From positions 18,719,692-18,783,691 of the forward strand of contig NC_092367.1 in NCBI RefSeq assembly GCF_030848805.1: a stretch of 64,000 nt of DNA, given 5' to 3'. Made by a program: the position numbers and the translations under genes. The notes beneath the pieces are model-generated. The model was not told the origin of the DNA, made no database searches, and was given only the letters and a program-made list of their open reading frames with translations. This DNA comes from Temnothorax longispinosus (taxonomy: Eukaryota; Arthropoda; Insecta; Hymenoptera; Formicidae). Positions 1-12,539 of this stretch are shown in pieces; within the stretch, counting starts at the first letter, position 1; each line of letters begins with the position of its first letter.

Positions 1-1918
1 AAACATAAGTTAATACAGACATTCTTTTTTTATATTTTTCTCTTTAATATAACGATTTTCTTTTGCTTAATGATTTTTGAATTTTGGTAGATCGCCTAAA
101 AACTTGGTAAAGTTGATGCTTTAAATTAAAATATCAAATCTTTTACATCGGACGTTAAATGATCTTAAAATTAAAATGAATGTCTTTCGTGTTAAATATC
201 GTAAAAAGAATAGATACATAAGTGAGACATTCAATAATTCAAACATTGAAAAACAGGAGACATACTAATGTACATATTTCACTAGGGGAAAGGCTCGTAT
301 TTTCCCGACTGTGTAGTTTCGTTGTATAGTTTCCGTAACATATAGGCGCGCAAAGAGACGGCGAGACAGAAAGGAAGGAAAGAGAGAGACGCGCGGAAAT
401 GGAGAGAAAGAGAGCAACTACTCGCGGATCGATATTGACGCAGGGCCGTCGTGAAACCTTACGCCGACGTTGACGACGAAATTCACCCCCTCTGACGTGC
501 CCGGGTACGTTAGCATTTCCCGCAATTCCTCTCTTTATAGTAAATTCGGTGCACGTCGGATCTTAATCTCATATATCTGCATCGTGATTTCACGTTAATC
601 TTATTATCGCACCATCGAAGCAATATCGTCGTAACTACTAGAAATTTATTTGCAAGTCAATTAATTACAGAATTAATTGCAGTTAACTTTTCAGATTTTT
701 TTTCAAATCTTCAATATCGGATGTAATACATAGCGAACTTTTACAAACATAAATTGGATTCTCACGACTGTGAGACGTGCCGCGTGTTTATCGCGGAATT
801 ATCGGCAGCCATTCGTCAAAGCGATTTTGCGGAAGAGTTATGAGAAATCGATATCGGTCAGATATCGATATATATATATATTTCTCGAAATATAGACATT
901 GCAATTCGTGTTTTGTGTGTGACCATTATTCTCTGGTTTACAAGATCAAGTTTGATTTATTTGCCGCGCAGAAAAATGTCATGTATCGTTATGTCGCAAT
1001 GTTGGCTGAAACGACACATTACCATAAGCGAATAAATTATTTTTTTATGGCTTGTAATATTATACATATTTAGTTACAATAAATGCAATTTTAATGTAAA
1101 CAAATTCTATTTTGAACGTAGTATTGTATCGTGAATTTTACATGCGATATTAATTTTATTTCCTTTAATCCGAGAGAAAAGATATTGGGAAAAGGACAAT
1201 AAAGCGCGCAAATTTCGCCTGATGAAAGTTGCGGTTAGAAAATGGAGTTTGGCTCGCGAGACTTTCCTTTCAGGTTCCATTAATGTAACGCAGGGGGTGG
1301 TTTTAAGGATAAAGTGGAAAATTGAATTGCAATGATAACGACAGGAAGATTCACTTAACGTTGACAGCGATTTAACCCTTTCAGAGCACCTCTTCCTGCG
1401 CGCGCGCGCAACGACGGACTCTCCACAGAAGAGATCTGTCTAGCAAGAATATTTGAATTTTTACATCTTCTCTCCTGTTTCTTGGCGTCTTCGTGCTACG
1501 AATGGCGCCTCTCGAACGATGAAAAATCGCATGAGTTTGACAGAGTTTGAAATATACGAGTAATATTTGAAGCGTGACAAAGGACTGATAAATTTTTAAA
1601 AATAAGAGCAGCTATTTTTTACGTGGACAACGGATGGACGTTTGTGCTACGCTTTGCAGATATATTTCAGAGATATCCTGCACGTCGTTAAAAACGATAC
1701 GCGGTATGATTTCTACTGCAGCCACGTACTAGTTTCGCTAACTCCTATATATCTCCCGTATCGTCTATCCTCGCGGAGGAAATGGATCTCGCGATGTTTG
1801 AGAAGAGTTCGACGATACTACGTCACATCCTAATGCGAAGTTTCGACGCGGCCTATCGGGTAGGCAGAAAAAGTTTCCGCGTTCTCAGCCTTTGGTGTGC
1901 CGTTACCAGGAGTTCTGC

Positions 1919-1942
1919 GGCAGGCAGGCAGACAGGCAGGCA
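1919..1942. repeat. GGCA tetranucleotide microsatellite
   Basis: Six four-base units, five GGCA and one GACA, lie in tandem. It is a short simple repeat with no sign of function. Confidence 0.85.
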
Positions 1943-2101
1943 ACTGTGCACATTCAAAGTTGTACCGGGTTTCTATATCTCATTTTCGACAAACCCCAGG
2001 TTCGGTATGTGCTGCTTCTGTTTTATGGCGTCAACTTCTTTACAAAACATTCTGAACCGTGTTTTTCGCGTTTCGCGATAAGACCCCATGGCAGCGAGGG
2101 T

Positions 2102-2113
2102 GGGGGGGGGGGG
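2102..2113. repeat. Poly-G tract, 12 bases
   Basis: An uninterrupted run of 12 G stands out in AT-rich sequence. Similar runs occur at 37442-37452 (11 G) and 43299-43307 (9 G), and 12 C at 31360-31371. Confidence 0.9.
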
Positions 2114-5100
2114 TATTTGGATTTCTATCGTTTCTCATTTTATTTTCCGTGGTCATTATGACCCGATATCGCGAATTGCGTCGATAGGAAACAGTACAAA
2201 CTACTATAAAATATTCAACGTAATAGATTGTTAGTTTTGCCCGTGTAAACTTTAGCGATATTGTACTCGAATTTTTAAATATAATAAAAAATCAACTTTG
2301 GAACTCAATTTTTTGTACGGTAAAAATCGAGCGAAGAGTGTACATAATGTTCAATTATATACAGAACAGTATTCGATTGAAAGAGAAGCGATCAACTATA
2401 TTCGAAAAAAATATATAGATTGATGAATCGCGATTTCGCAAAAACGTCGCCACTGCACTGGCATGACTCGGAAAAAAGAAACGGAAAAAATGGTACGCGC
2501 AGTTAGTTCCGACGTGGATCTTCGTGATACACGCGATGTAGAAAACGCGTTAACTCGATGGAAATATCGATCGCGGTCCTGCGGGGAAATATTTCGTGCG
2601 TGCGCCCGAATGGAAAATTTTGCGATGCGTGTGACAAGCGAGTCCGTCATTCTGACAGAATCGGATGGATTGACGTCGATGGAATCGATCAAATTCATCT
2701 CGGCGCGGCGATACAACGGGCAAAACAAAGTGCACTTCGGAATAATAATCGATAGCATTCTTCGAAAACGTTCTTCGTGTGCGCAGTGGGGTTGAATAGA
2801 AAATTCGACACGATACACGTACAGCGTGGTGAAGTAGGTACAACAGTTCGCGGAATGCGGGCGAGAAAATTGCAAAGCGTCTTCGGCAAAGCGTTCGAGG
2901 CTCGTGAAATTCCTCGTAAATTTTCTATCGTCTGTGTATCGTACTGCCAAGAGGTCGACGAACTCTCGAGGTTGCCGAGTACTTTGATGTAATTCTAGAA
3001 GGTTATACTAACATTGCGCGCTTGATCGTTCGCGGGGGATCGCTCAAGTGACCGCAGCGTACACCTCGTTGAAAACGTGCACACGTGGTAAGTCGTTGAA
3101 ACGTCTGCGACGCTGCGGCACTTTCTTTTTCTCTCCCTTTCTCGTCTCTACGCGTATCAGATACTGGTTTTGAGCGCGTGCAAGTCGTACGCGAAACGTT
3201 ATGACGTAGAGTTTTAAAGTTTCCTCTTTCTCAAAGCCTTTGACAAGACGACAACAACAGATATCACAAAATAACGGTAAAATGAAATTACAATGGTAGA
3301 GACAGTTTTGAGAGATCGAAAAACTGTTTTAGAACCGCTTTATGCTCGAGAAAGGAATCTTCTTGTCACAATATAAAATTGCAGTCTTGTAAATTTTTCT
3401 AGACTCAACGTACGTTTATGGCGAATGTTCGTCGGAATGACGACGTTCCTCGAGGTTTTTTCCTGAGGTCGTCGGCGCGCTTTTCACATAAATATTTTTT
3501 CGTAAAGGGCTCGGATAAATGATGGCGAGCGGCAGTGTGAAATGTGTAGCGCGGAAGAGATGGTGGCGAATGTATCATTCATCCCGTCTGTCTGGGCGAT
3601 AGTCTGCCTTGCTCAGAACAGAATGCCGAGCCATGGTCGGAATTCTTCAAGCAGACCGGTGAAATGTTCTCTGTCCATTGTAATCTTTTACGTACGGATG
3701 GAAGAGCTTTTCTTACGCTAGATCGATAATTTCTTTCGTTATCTCACATCTATAATAACTGTCAATATATTGTGCTCGCTTCTTTTCTTAAATATTTCTG
3801 AGAATATTTCGTATATTTTAACCCCGATGAATAGTGAACTTTGGCACTATTGCGTAAGATTTCTCGAGGAAGATGAAACTTCCCGATTCAAGCGGGCGAC
3901 TAACCCGGCTGACTTTTGTGAACTCTGCGAGAAGTTTAGCTACGATTCCGAAGACTGATGTCGTGATACCGAGAATTTCGTCTTCTTCTCGTATTCACAA
4001 AGATGTCGGAGTTTATCTGGCACTGGTATCGTGCGTTGTCAAAAACGAATTTCACGAACTTCATTCGGCAAAGTTTTTAGAAACGTGCATGCGGAAGTGC
4101 ATTCAAAGGTGCATTAAATAAATTGATTGTAATTGAAAAAGTTATTAAGAGTATGGGATAAATATTTAATTTGTTTTAAGTACAGTTTGATATTTGAAGA
4201 TTTTATAAAGCATGAACTTTTCTCATTCTTGTACCGAATTATAATTAAATAAGTTTATTCTCTAAATGAAACAATAAAAATAATACGTTAATTTTAATCT
4301 GTTTAGTCATATATCTTTATTAAATGTTGACAGAATTATTATAATTTTGAGACGTACACACACATATATAATATAATCAGATCATGATGTATACTTTTAC
4401 TGAATTTTAATGGAATTATTCTCGAACAAGACACATTAATTCTAACATCAGTTGACATCAAAGCAATCTCGAACTGACACCCAAAGAAATCGAGGAAGCT
4501 TAAAACAATGCTATTTCGCTTTAGTGAAATAGCTGCATATCTCGGCTATTACGTTTCTGGCAAGCTTAATTTGAATAAAGCCCACACACCAGCCTGGACG
4601 ACGTCGAATAATTTACGTTTGCGCGGGTCGTTGCGGCAGATTTACACCCGGCGGCACGAGGGTTAAGAACCCCTGGATTACATCGTTTCTTCGACATGCA
4701 CCATCGGTGCGATAAACTTAGCTGTTTTGCGCACGTTGGTACATAGACGGAAAATTGGAAATCGATATGTCGACCGCGTCTGCATGTACGGTATAGCACC
4801 GCGTCTCGCGCCGTATCTCGCGTATGGATCAGCTATAAGCATGTTTGCACGCGCACGTTGTCCAGGCGAGGCGCGATCGCTTTGAAAACGACCACCGTCG
4901 TGGGAGTACGAGTCGACCACTTGTCCTTTAAATATAAAGAGCATGCGTGATCGCGTTGATAGCGTCACACGTATTCCTCGTCCGATGCGTGCGTATCATA
5001 TTTGCGTGTAACACGTCACCGATAATGTGACGACAAAATCGCTCGGGTGATTATCATCGCGTTGGATTATCAATGCGTTTTCCTTCCGAAATACGCCACG

Positions 5101-5256
5101 ATAATTTTCCTGTAACAAGGATTTCTTATCTTAGCGATATCGAAATGCTTTCGATTCTGATTCATGGCAGATCGTGAAATTTGTCGTGAACAGAATTTGT
5201 AAAAAAAACTAATTTTAAAGATTAAATGTAAAGTATTAATGCAGTTTTTTAAATCG

Positions 5257-5285
5257 TATTTTATTTTTCTTTGTTTCAGGTACGT
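5257..5285 (+). promoter_or_regulatory. Recursive splice site (ratchet point 1)
   Basis: The junction is 5279|5280. The 20 bases before CAG (5257-5276) contain 17 pyrimidines. The site reads TTTCAG|GTACGT, so the acceptor AG (5278-5279) directly abuts a donor GT (5280-5281). A branch-point-like TATTAAT sits at 5234-5240, about 40 nt upstream. Known mechanism: the upstream exon joins here with zero retained nucleotides, recreating a 5' splice site that then attacks the next acceptor. A second GTAAGT begins at 5312. I chose the + strand because the reverse complement has no splice-site character. The alternative, an ordinary 32-nt or 64-nt exon, cannot be excluded without RNA data. Confidence 0.78.
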
Positions 5286-5311
5286 ATTACTACCAATTAC
5301 GAGAGTGTCTT
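5280..5311 (+). other. Putative cryptic recursive-splicing exon 1 (32 nt)
   Basis: This is the interval between ratchet point 1 and a downstream perfect donor GTAAGT at 5312-5317. A further donor, GTGAGT at 5344-5349, would give a 64-nt version. In Drosophila, short cryptic exons bounded by a second 5' splice site help define ratchet-point acceptors and are normally skipped in favour of the regenerated donor. The 32-nt interval is open in all three frames but, not being a multiple of three, would shift the frame if kept. Confidence 0.5.
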
Positions 5312-5349
5312 GTAAGTCTTCATTGATCTCAGAGGAGCATTGTGTGAGT

Positions 5350-6800
5350 ACGTTCATTCCAACCTTATATAATCTTATATAATCTTTCGACAGTTATTTG
5401 TCTCGATGCCGAACATCAAACGTTTTTAAATTTTGCGGTATATTTAGTAAATTTTTATTTATTTATTTAAAATAATTATCTATATGATAAAAATTATTAT
5501 GATTAGATCTTAATCTTAGAACTATGGAATATTTTTACATCTTTTCATATTTTAAAGCGTCATTATTAGCAGCTCGTAGATCCGCTTTCCATCATACAAG
5601 AAACTATTACCTTAGACATCTGAACTCGCGCGAAAGTGCTTCCTTTTGGCCCTCTAGCTGTCTGTGTGTCATTTGTCGCCCCTAATTGTGGCTTTCCTAA
5701 TTGAGAGTTTAATGTCGCTAGCAAGGTGCATTTGTACCGTGATAGTCTTTGATCTCGGCTTCGTATACACTCGAATTTGTCCCTATCTACGGTGTCTCTG
5801 TCGTCATTAAATCCCGCGACGGAGCTTCATGTTCTTGCGTGCTTCTTCAAGCGAAAACGATCCTGCTGTTTGCGAGAAGAATTTTATGTCGCCCCTCGTA
5901 ATTTTTAGAGAACTTTTTTCGTGATATTCTGCATTCTCCACGTTTTTTAGTCCAGATATTTTTCCTAGTTTATTGTTTCTAATGTGGAGTTTCATTTTTG
6001 TATTCTGTTCGTTTATTTCGTTGAGTATATCATGTTTAGACTCTAGTAGAGAATTGAAAATAAGTAACTAGATCTTCTATTAATTTATATGATAGCCACA
6101 GGTTATAATTTATGGGCAGGATATAATCATAGGTCGAACTGTCGAACGCGAATGAAACATATTGTCTCACCGTGCGCATTCATGTCGGCGTCGAGGAGAG
6201 ACAAGGGAATATTGAGCGGTTCGCGCAGAAGCATACATGTTAATCTATTCAAGTCGTGACGAAAATCAACGGCTGTCTGTCTATCATCATATCTTCTGAT
6301 ATTTTGATGAGCACTGTTCGTAAATTCACGAGATTAACGAGATAACTGGCAATTAATTTCTTAGCTCGGAGACCAACATCGCGAATATCCGCGAAGCTCT
6401 TTAAATACCCACCTGCATAAGTAGGTCATTTGAATCAGACCTTTGCGATAGAGAGGAAGTACTTAAAATGGAAAGATCAAACCAATCATCTTTATTAGAG
6501 AAACCTTTCCACGTAGATAAAAATCTCATACTCTCACACAAGTTTAATCAATATCGTATAAGTCCTAGAAAAAGTTGATTCCTTTCGGAAAGCAATCCTC
6601 GCTCTCCTTTTACTTATTAAAAGATTTAGTGTAATCAAGCACGATAAAACGTAATGAAGAAAAAGTTGTCCGAATGAATAAAACTAATGTTCAGATAAGC
6701 AAAGTTCCGTTTAAATTCTCTTGAAGGTGCGCGTTCACCATTTCGGCGAGTTTTTTCTGCAAGAACGAGTTACTAGGTTGGCAATTTTTTTTTTAATTTG
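5350..6800. other. Non-coding stretch, nothing recognised
   Basis: AT-rich sequence with only short reading frames and no repeats of note. A CAGGTGGGT on the - strand (about 6406-6414) lacks a pyrimidine tract. Confidence 0.5.
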
Positions 6801-6879
6801 GAAATGACGAATAGATAGAAATAACGGCAGTGTTAGAAATTTATTGGTGCGCTTGTGGGTGCATTACAATTCTCGACGG

Positions 6880-7160
6880 AGTATCGAGTTCGTCGGTCAG
6901 GCACCTTCGAGGGCTCGCGCCAGGTGCATGGTCGTGGATAGGTGTACGGACCCCGGTGGTGGTAGGTCGGTATAATCGGCGGCGGTGGTTGCAGCTGCAG
7001 GAGAGGGTTAGCACGGGGTGGAGAGCCAGCCGCCGGCCTGTCGAGGGGGTCGAGCTCACCCGTTGGGGGGAAGCCAGCACGCAAAGGTGGCGTCGGCGTC
7101 GCGACGCCCGGAGAGAGTCAGTCACCAGCCGACCTCAACGCGTCGCGTAACTTTACTCCG
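6880..7160. other. GC-rich island
   Basis: The local base composition is clearly more GC-rich than the flanks, with many CpG. All frames have longer open stretches for that reason, and none resembles a known protein. It lies immediately upstream of a possible transcription start and a good donor site, which suggests a promoter region. This is inference only. Confidence 0.4.
7118..7122 (+). promoter_or_regulatory. Possible arthropod initiator (TCAGT)
   Basis: TCAGT matches the arthropod initiator core, preceded by a GAGAGAG run inside the GC-rich island. I see no TATA box about 30 bases upstream and no clear downstream promoter element. A five-base motif occurs by chance often; only its place in the island, 324 bases ahead of a perfect donor, makes it worth noting. 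The predicted +1 is A7120. Confidence 0.25.
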
Positions 7161-7445
7161 ATTTAAAGCGCATCACGGCAGTGTGTGCTTTCTGTTCGGA
7201 TTGTCTTGGAGTTAAAAACAGCGTTCGTTGATCGTTGCTATCGCCATCGCGCGAACCTTTGTTTCATATTATTGAGATGTGCATCGAAAGATCGATGCCG
7301 AATACGTATCACGCCATGCTGGATCGTGCACTCGTGGTGCACTCCGAGAAGTGATACGTTTGACGTCGCTTTGCTCTCTCGTTCGAACTCGCTCTTCTCG
7401 GGAGTAGCGAGGTCGCCGTTTCGCGGTAGTGTTAACTAGCGACGA
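7120..7445 (+). other. Candidate alternative 5' untranslated first exon
   Basis: The interval runs from the TCAGT motif to a donor at 7446-7451 (exon ...ACGA, then GTAAGT). It is GC-rich relative to its flanks and has only short upstream-type reading frames, as a 5' untranslated exon would. The orientation agrees with the ratchet points. Transcripts starting here could splice first to ratchet point 2 at 27334. Against it: the last exon base is A rather than the usual G, and GTAAGT by itself is expected about 16 times in 64 kb. 5' end mapping would settle it. Confidence 0.3.
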
Positions 7446-7451
7446 GTAAGT

Positions 7452-10400
7452 CCGGAGACGGGATTCAAAGCCGAATCTCTCTCACGTTTCGCGCATAATT
7501 ATCGCGTGTCAGGTTACGTACGTGCAACGTAAATTTCCTACGGGACTCTTTGACCTTTTCCTCTTGGCCGCGCGAGCGAATGTGTATCCCTCGAAAACCC
7601 GCGCGCGGGGATTTCACTCCCCCGCGGTAAAAAGACGCAAAGGACACGCGGTGTCGCCTAGCCGGAAGCCCGAAGTGGGTCACGCAACATTTCCCTCGCG
7701 AATCGCGAGTAGCGATGACGTCACTGGCGATTGCTAGCTTCGCGGATACTGGTTTTCTCTGATGCCTTGAACTCGGATCGAGGTATCGCAGAAGAGTGTC
7801 TTGACCGAGCGCCATGCGTCGACCCGGGTATCCGCGTGACCCGGCGACCTAACGTAGCAGTATAGCTGAGGTCACTGGGTACCCCGCCCGGATACTATCG
7901 TCGAGGAATTCCTTACGTTTTGTTTCTCGTTTTTTCCCCGCAATTAGCGATTTCGTATAGGAATTAATTGGGACAGAATGTTTCATTAAAGTCCTTTAAG
8001 TGACAGGGAAAGATGCTCACAGAGAAATTATGAATCTCATATAACGTCTTTCGCTGTTGGTAACCATTTTATCTGTTCGTAATTGGAATAATACGCGATT
8101 CAAATTTTACACAAAGAGATATCAAAGAGAGATGTAGAATGTAGAATGAACACGTAAATTTATATCCGCGTTAAGATCTTTCCTTCAGCATTTGTTTGAT
8201 AGGTAAACGTTTTCATAGCACCAAGTTACACGATACCGTGTTGTTTTACAACGTTACGACCCACGTTTATTATCAGGCCTGTGATGCTTCATCCCTTGTA
8301 CACGGCGTGTTCGGACAGATCCGCGTTTCTTATCAAGGTTTGGTCATCGTCGCTGCATCCCGTTGATAAGCCAGTGTTTACGTTGCACGGACGTTCTCCG
8401 AGCACGTGCTGAAATATCGAGCACACAAAACGGCAAGGTATTTCCGCGATCGTTCACGAATTTTTTTCTAACGTCAAACGTAACATTAATGTGTTTTAAT
8501 TATTGTAGAATATAGTGCCATTTAGACTGACAATGCTATATTGAGCATCTACGAAGAATATCGAGTGGAACTGTCTATCATAATTCATAATTCATAATTC
8601 ATAATTGCATTAAATAACAATAATGGATAGATATTGATGACAAATGAAAATTATACATTAACTTTTGAAAGATATATTTATTAAGCATGAACTTTTGAAA
8701 TGTTTATTATCCGTTGCGGATAATATTATTACAATTGTTACAACAATTACGAGATATCGTTGTTGCAACGTTCATCCGATAATGTTTTCTGCTGTAATAT
8801 AGCAGATCAAAAGGATCAATAGATTGATATCCTTTTCGCGTGCGAACACATTCGCGATTGCTCACACGATTACGTCGCCGTACGTGCCCGACGAACACAT
8901 CCGCGAAATTTAATCTCCGAGTTATCCCGCGAGTGCACCGGTCGGATACCGATATCGTGATCCTTGATCGAGCGAGGATGCGCCGACGTGGAGCGTGGAC
9001 GAGGACGCATGCTGTCGGGAAGCGTGTGACGACAACGAACAAGCAGTAATCCGTGCCTCAGAGTCGGTGACCTCTCGACCAATCGTAGTCCAGTGGAGTG
9101 TGATGTTTGATGCTGCAGTGGTGTTTTATGCGGCGACGACGAAAAGGTGTGCACCTTATCACTCGCCGTGTAGTACGGTTTTACCGAGACGCTATAGTAC
9201 GGTCTGTTCATCTAATTTTATTGACGCTGCCTGGACTGCAGATGCGGTTGCAGCATTGTCGGCACCTTTCTCGTTCTTTCCGTTTCTCTCTCTTTCTCTC
9301 TCTCTTTGCGGTACCTCCTCCTATCCCATCGTGTTCGCAGCGGGAATTTCTCGTGATTTCCGATCGCAATTTTTGCTTCATACTTATGCATGAATAAAAA
9401 TGTTAGAGAAAATGAGATATGTCAAAAAACTTTTTTTCGCGATCGATGTTAATGTAATTCATCTTTGACTACGGTTTTCTTTTGGTCGAACATTTATTTA
9501 TATTGATTTTATCTATAACGTATATATTTATATTTTTTTTTATTATTTTGGAACATCTACTTAATATAGAATTTAGGGAGATTTATGATGAATTTATATA
9601 GGTGAACAATATAGTTGAACGACAAATGTTTCACGACGTGTATTCAATAATTCGCGTCCATGAATTGACGATGTAGGTAGACAATGAGCCGTATTAATTA
9701 GTACGACCGTGCGGATTGGATAGACTATGAAAAGCATTTAATCGTCGATTTAGGCTCGGTAGAGTATTGCTGCGAAAGGCTCGATCGATTTCCAAGTGGA
9801 GAGCTTTCCGGACGGCCGAAAGGAGGAGCGCGGCGACGAGCCGACTTGCTGGAGCCCGGGATACTTCATCTCGTGGGTGAAATGTCGACGCGAGAGAACG
9901 ACCGGGTGATCCAGCCAATGGCTCTGAACAGCTCCATTTGGTTTAATGGGCGGTCTATGAAATGCTAACCGGTAGTCGCCGTTGAGTTGATTCACTAACA
10001 GCGACCTTGTCTCGCGACGCTTCGTCTTATATTATCAGATCGTGAACGTAAACGTGTACCGTTTATTTGATGCATCTTTTTAGCGCTCTTCAAGTCGCTT
10101 GTTTGCAGTCTCAGGCGAGTTCTTGATTTCGTAACGCGAAATTATCGTGCGTCGCAACGTGACACGCGGTTCGCCAACGCGTTTACACGCTCGGATTAGC
10201 GTGCGATGCAATATGGCGTTCTCGCGGTTATCGATCTGAATATTCTAATTCGAATTACGCTCTTGTATGACACGCTCGCTTGTACATATAGAGTTCGAGT
10301 TATAATATTGGAAAGTTATGGAGTATAATATCAAAAGATGCCTAATGGTAAATTATTCTTGATTTTATTCTTAATAATTACCTTTTATATACAAGGTGCA

Positions 10401-12190
10401 TGTAATATGCGGACTACTGCTCGTAGGCAGGTAGAACGAGTAAAACTGAATCATAATGTCCTTCACCGTTTTGTAAGTTTCTTAATCATCAATGAGAAAT
10501 TAATTAATACATATACGCGTGAATCAGGATGCGTCCGTGCGATTCGACGAGAAGGAGCAGCCCCAACGTTCACGTGGTTAGGCACGTGGCGAGGCGTTGG
10601 GAGGAGTGCTTTATAAATAACAACGGCTGTACACCAATGTTGCATAACATTAATTGCATAAAATACAAGTGATTTTTTTCTAAAAAAGGAATAACAAATT
10701 AGAGACTGTGGTCTTTTTCGTTTTTGACATCATGTTAATTAGTATTTAAACGCGTGACTCAGGCGAAATGCGTGACCGGCGTCGTAAACAAGAAATGCAA
10801 GCACTTGCGCGCAAGAAATTTTATCTAAACTACTATGTACCGACATGAAATTTTATTGTCTTGACGCCATAAATGTGGTACTTTTTATTTTGTCCTCGAA
10901 GTAAGCAGAGCTTCTCTTCTACGTATTTTTATTTAAAATTCCCGACTTGCGCCATAACACCGATGCAACGTTAACTAGTTTTTTGTTTTATATGTAATTG
11001 GATTGAAAAATATCTACTCTGATTTGATCGAATACAGAGACATTAAGGATTATCAAATTATCGGATATTGATTATGACGCTATTTTAATTTACGTCTTTA
11101 TTAATTTTACTTCGAATATAATAATTTATTCACGTTTTGTTAATTTTCTCACCTTCAACGTCGCTATATTTTCATATACGTCAGGGGTTACACACGATTC
11201 AGTGGCATGACCTAATTTTGCAATCAATGCTTTCAAGATCTAAGGGTCTGTAAATGAAGTTTCACGCATCCCTTTCTGCCGGTGTCGCTAAAATGATCGC
11301 GCACCGGACCTCGTCATTAAAATTTTGTAACAAGATTGTTACATTTCCTATACGCGTATCTAAATATACGCATATAATGGCACATTGTGTTGCTCGATAC
11401 TTCTCGTAATATATTGAATTTTACAATCCACTGTAAATATAATATTTAATTTCGCAGAAAAATTAAACATATGAATATTTACATTTGTTAATTGAAACAG
11501 AAGAGGTCGAGTTTTATTATAATAACGCGAGTCAAGAGTTATTGTTCTATTGATTATCAATATCGGTAATAATTCAGAGAAATTGATGACATTTTTTATT
11601 TAAATTTTTAATTATTTTTGTTGAATTATAATTTTATATTTTATTTAATTTTATATTTTAATTGCTGTAGAAATTATCGATTGTTTTTATACATATAACA
11701 ATGTTTTTTAGCAATGTTTGTGCGATTGCTCGGATTTCTCATTGCTTATTTAATTTGTTTTAAGTTTTCTTTGTATTCTCAGTTTAGCAATAAATTAGAA
11801 TAATTATTTCGAAGATGACTGATGTGATAAATGTGCTATGGTTATTTCGTATGGCCAAAGTAAAAGAGATTTTGTTTCGTATATGTCGCTAAAAACGACG
11901 CTTTATGCGCTACTTGGTGAGGAAGACTCTCGAGATCATCTTTTCACGAAGATGCTTCCGAAGCTATGCATTGTTCTTGAGTACCGACACGAAGTACTTT
12001 ACTGAGGAAACAATTACACAAAAGTAGATAGTTGATGTCGTAAATAGAGATGCACTATTGAAATGTAACGAGAGCGTTCGGGTATTTGTGATTAATGAAT
12101 CACGAGAAGAGAGAGAGTATAAAATGAGGTATATTAAGCTATCTAAGCCAAATTATCAGAACACAAAAAATTCTATATAGAATTAATTTG
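7452..12190. other. Non-coding intron stretch
   Basis: I recognise no gene. It holds a 7-bp tandem repeat (8580-8606), a CT-rich run at about 9285-9305, and several chance reading frames in CpG-rich patches (7465-7815 and 8707-9400). From about 11.1 kb it becomes very AT-rich. Confidence 0.5.
8580..8606. repeat. ATAATTC tandem repeat
   Basis: Three full copies of ATAATTC and a partial fourth lie head to tail. It is a minor simple repeat. Confidence 0.85.
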
Positions 12191-12192
12191 CT

Positions 12193-12537
12193 AATTATTT
12201 GCTATTTATTGCTTTTAAAAGTAATTCTTTGCTCCAACTATTAAAAAGTTACGAAGGACTGGATAGCTTAAGATTAAGCTAGCTATCCAGCCATTGTAAA
12301 AAAAACATACATAAGTCAAAGCAAAAAGTTAATAATATCAAAATTATTTGCTACTTTTTTGCTATTTTTTGCTCACATTATTAAAAAGTTACAAAAGGTT
12401 GGATAGCTTAACAATAAGATTAAGCTGCCACGCCATTGTAAAAAACAGCATATACATAAGTCAAAGCAAAAAAATAATAATACCAAAATTATTTGCTATT
12501 TTTTGCTTGCAAAAGTAATTTTTTGCTCCAGGTTTTA
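12193..12537. repeat. TTTGCT-rich tandem repeat, period about 147 bp
   Basis: Two diverged full units (12193-12341, 149 bp; 12342-12486, 145 bp) and a partial third (12487 to about 12537) each begin AATTATTTGCT. The full units share the same order of landmarks: several TTTGCT words, TTAAAAAGTTAC, GGATAGCTTAA, GCCATTGTAAAAAA and CATAAGTCAAAGCAAAAA. Unit 1 holds a fold-back (GGATAGCT...AGCTATCC). TTTGCTC words continue to about 12665, suggesting a decayed longer array. It is most likely a satellite-like or transposon-derived tandem repeat. No coding capacity is seen. Confidence 0.85.
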
Positions 12538-12539
12538 AG

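Larger units (their letters stand above)
1..5230. other. Non-coding intron stretch before ratchet point 1
   Basis: I recognise no gene here. It holds a purine-rich run (about 355-415), a short AT run (about 869-881), a GGCA tetranucleotide repeat (1919-1942) and a 12-G run (2102-2113). Positions 2396-2990 are open in several frames on both strands at once, including 184 codons on the - strand, but no frame resembles a known family. An isolated GTAAGT at 3088-3093 is the kind of hexamer expected many times by chance in 64 kb. Confidence 0.5.

Noticed and set aside
2396..2950. Longest open frame (184 codons, - strand), with a 110-codon + strand frame over it
   Set aside because: Several frames are open at once on both strands, the peptides resemble no family, and no convincing splice or promoter context is visible. 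I treat it as chance in CpG-rich sequence.
3088..3093. Isolated GTAAGT donors (also near 10473, 52255, 54214, 55232, 63572)
   Set aside because: About 16 are expected by chance in 64 kb, and these have no acceptor or coding support.
6406..6414. CAGGTGGGT on the - strand, a possible reverse-strand ratchet point
   Set aside because: The preceding - strand sequence is only about half pyrimidine, so it lacks an acceptor tract.
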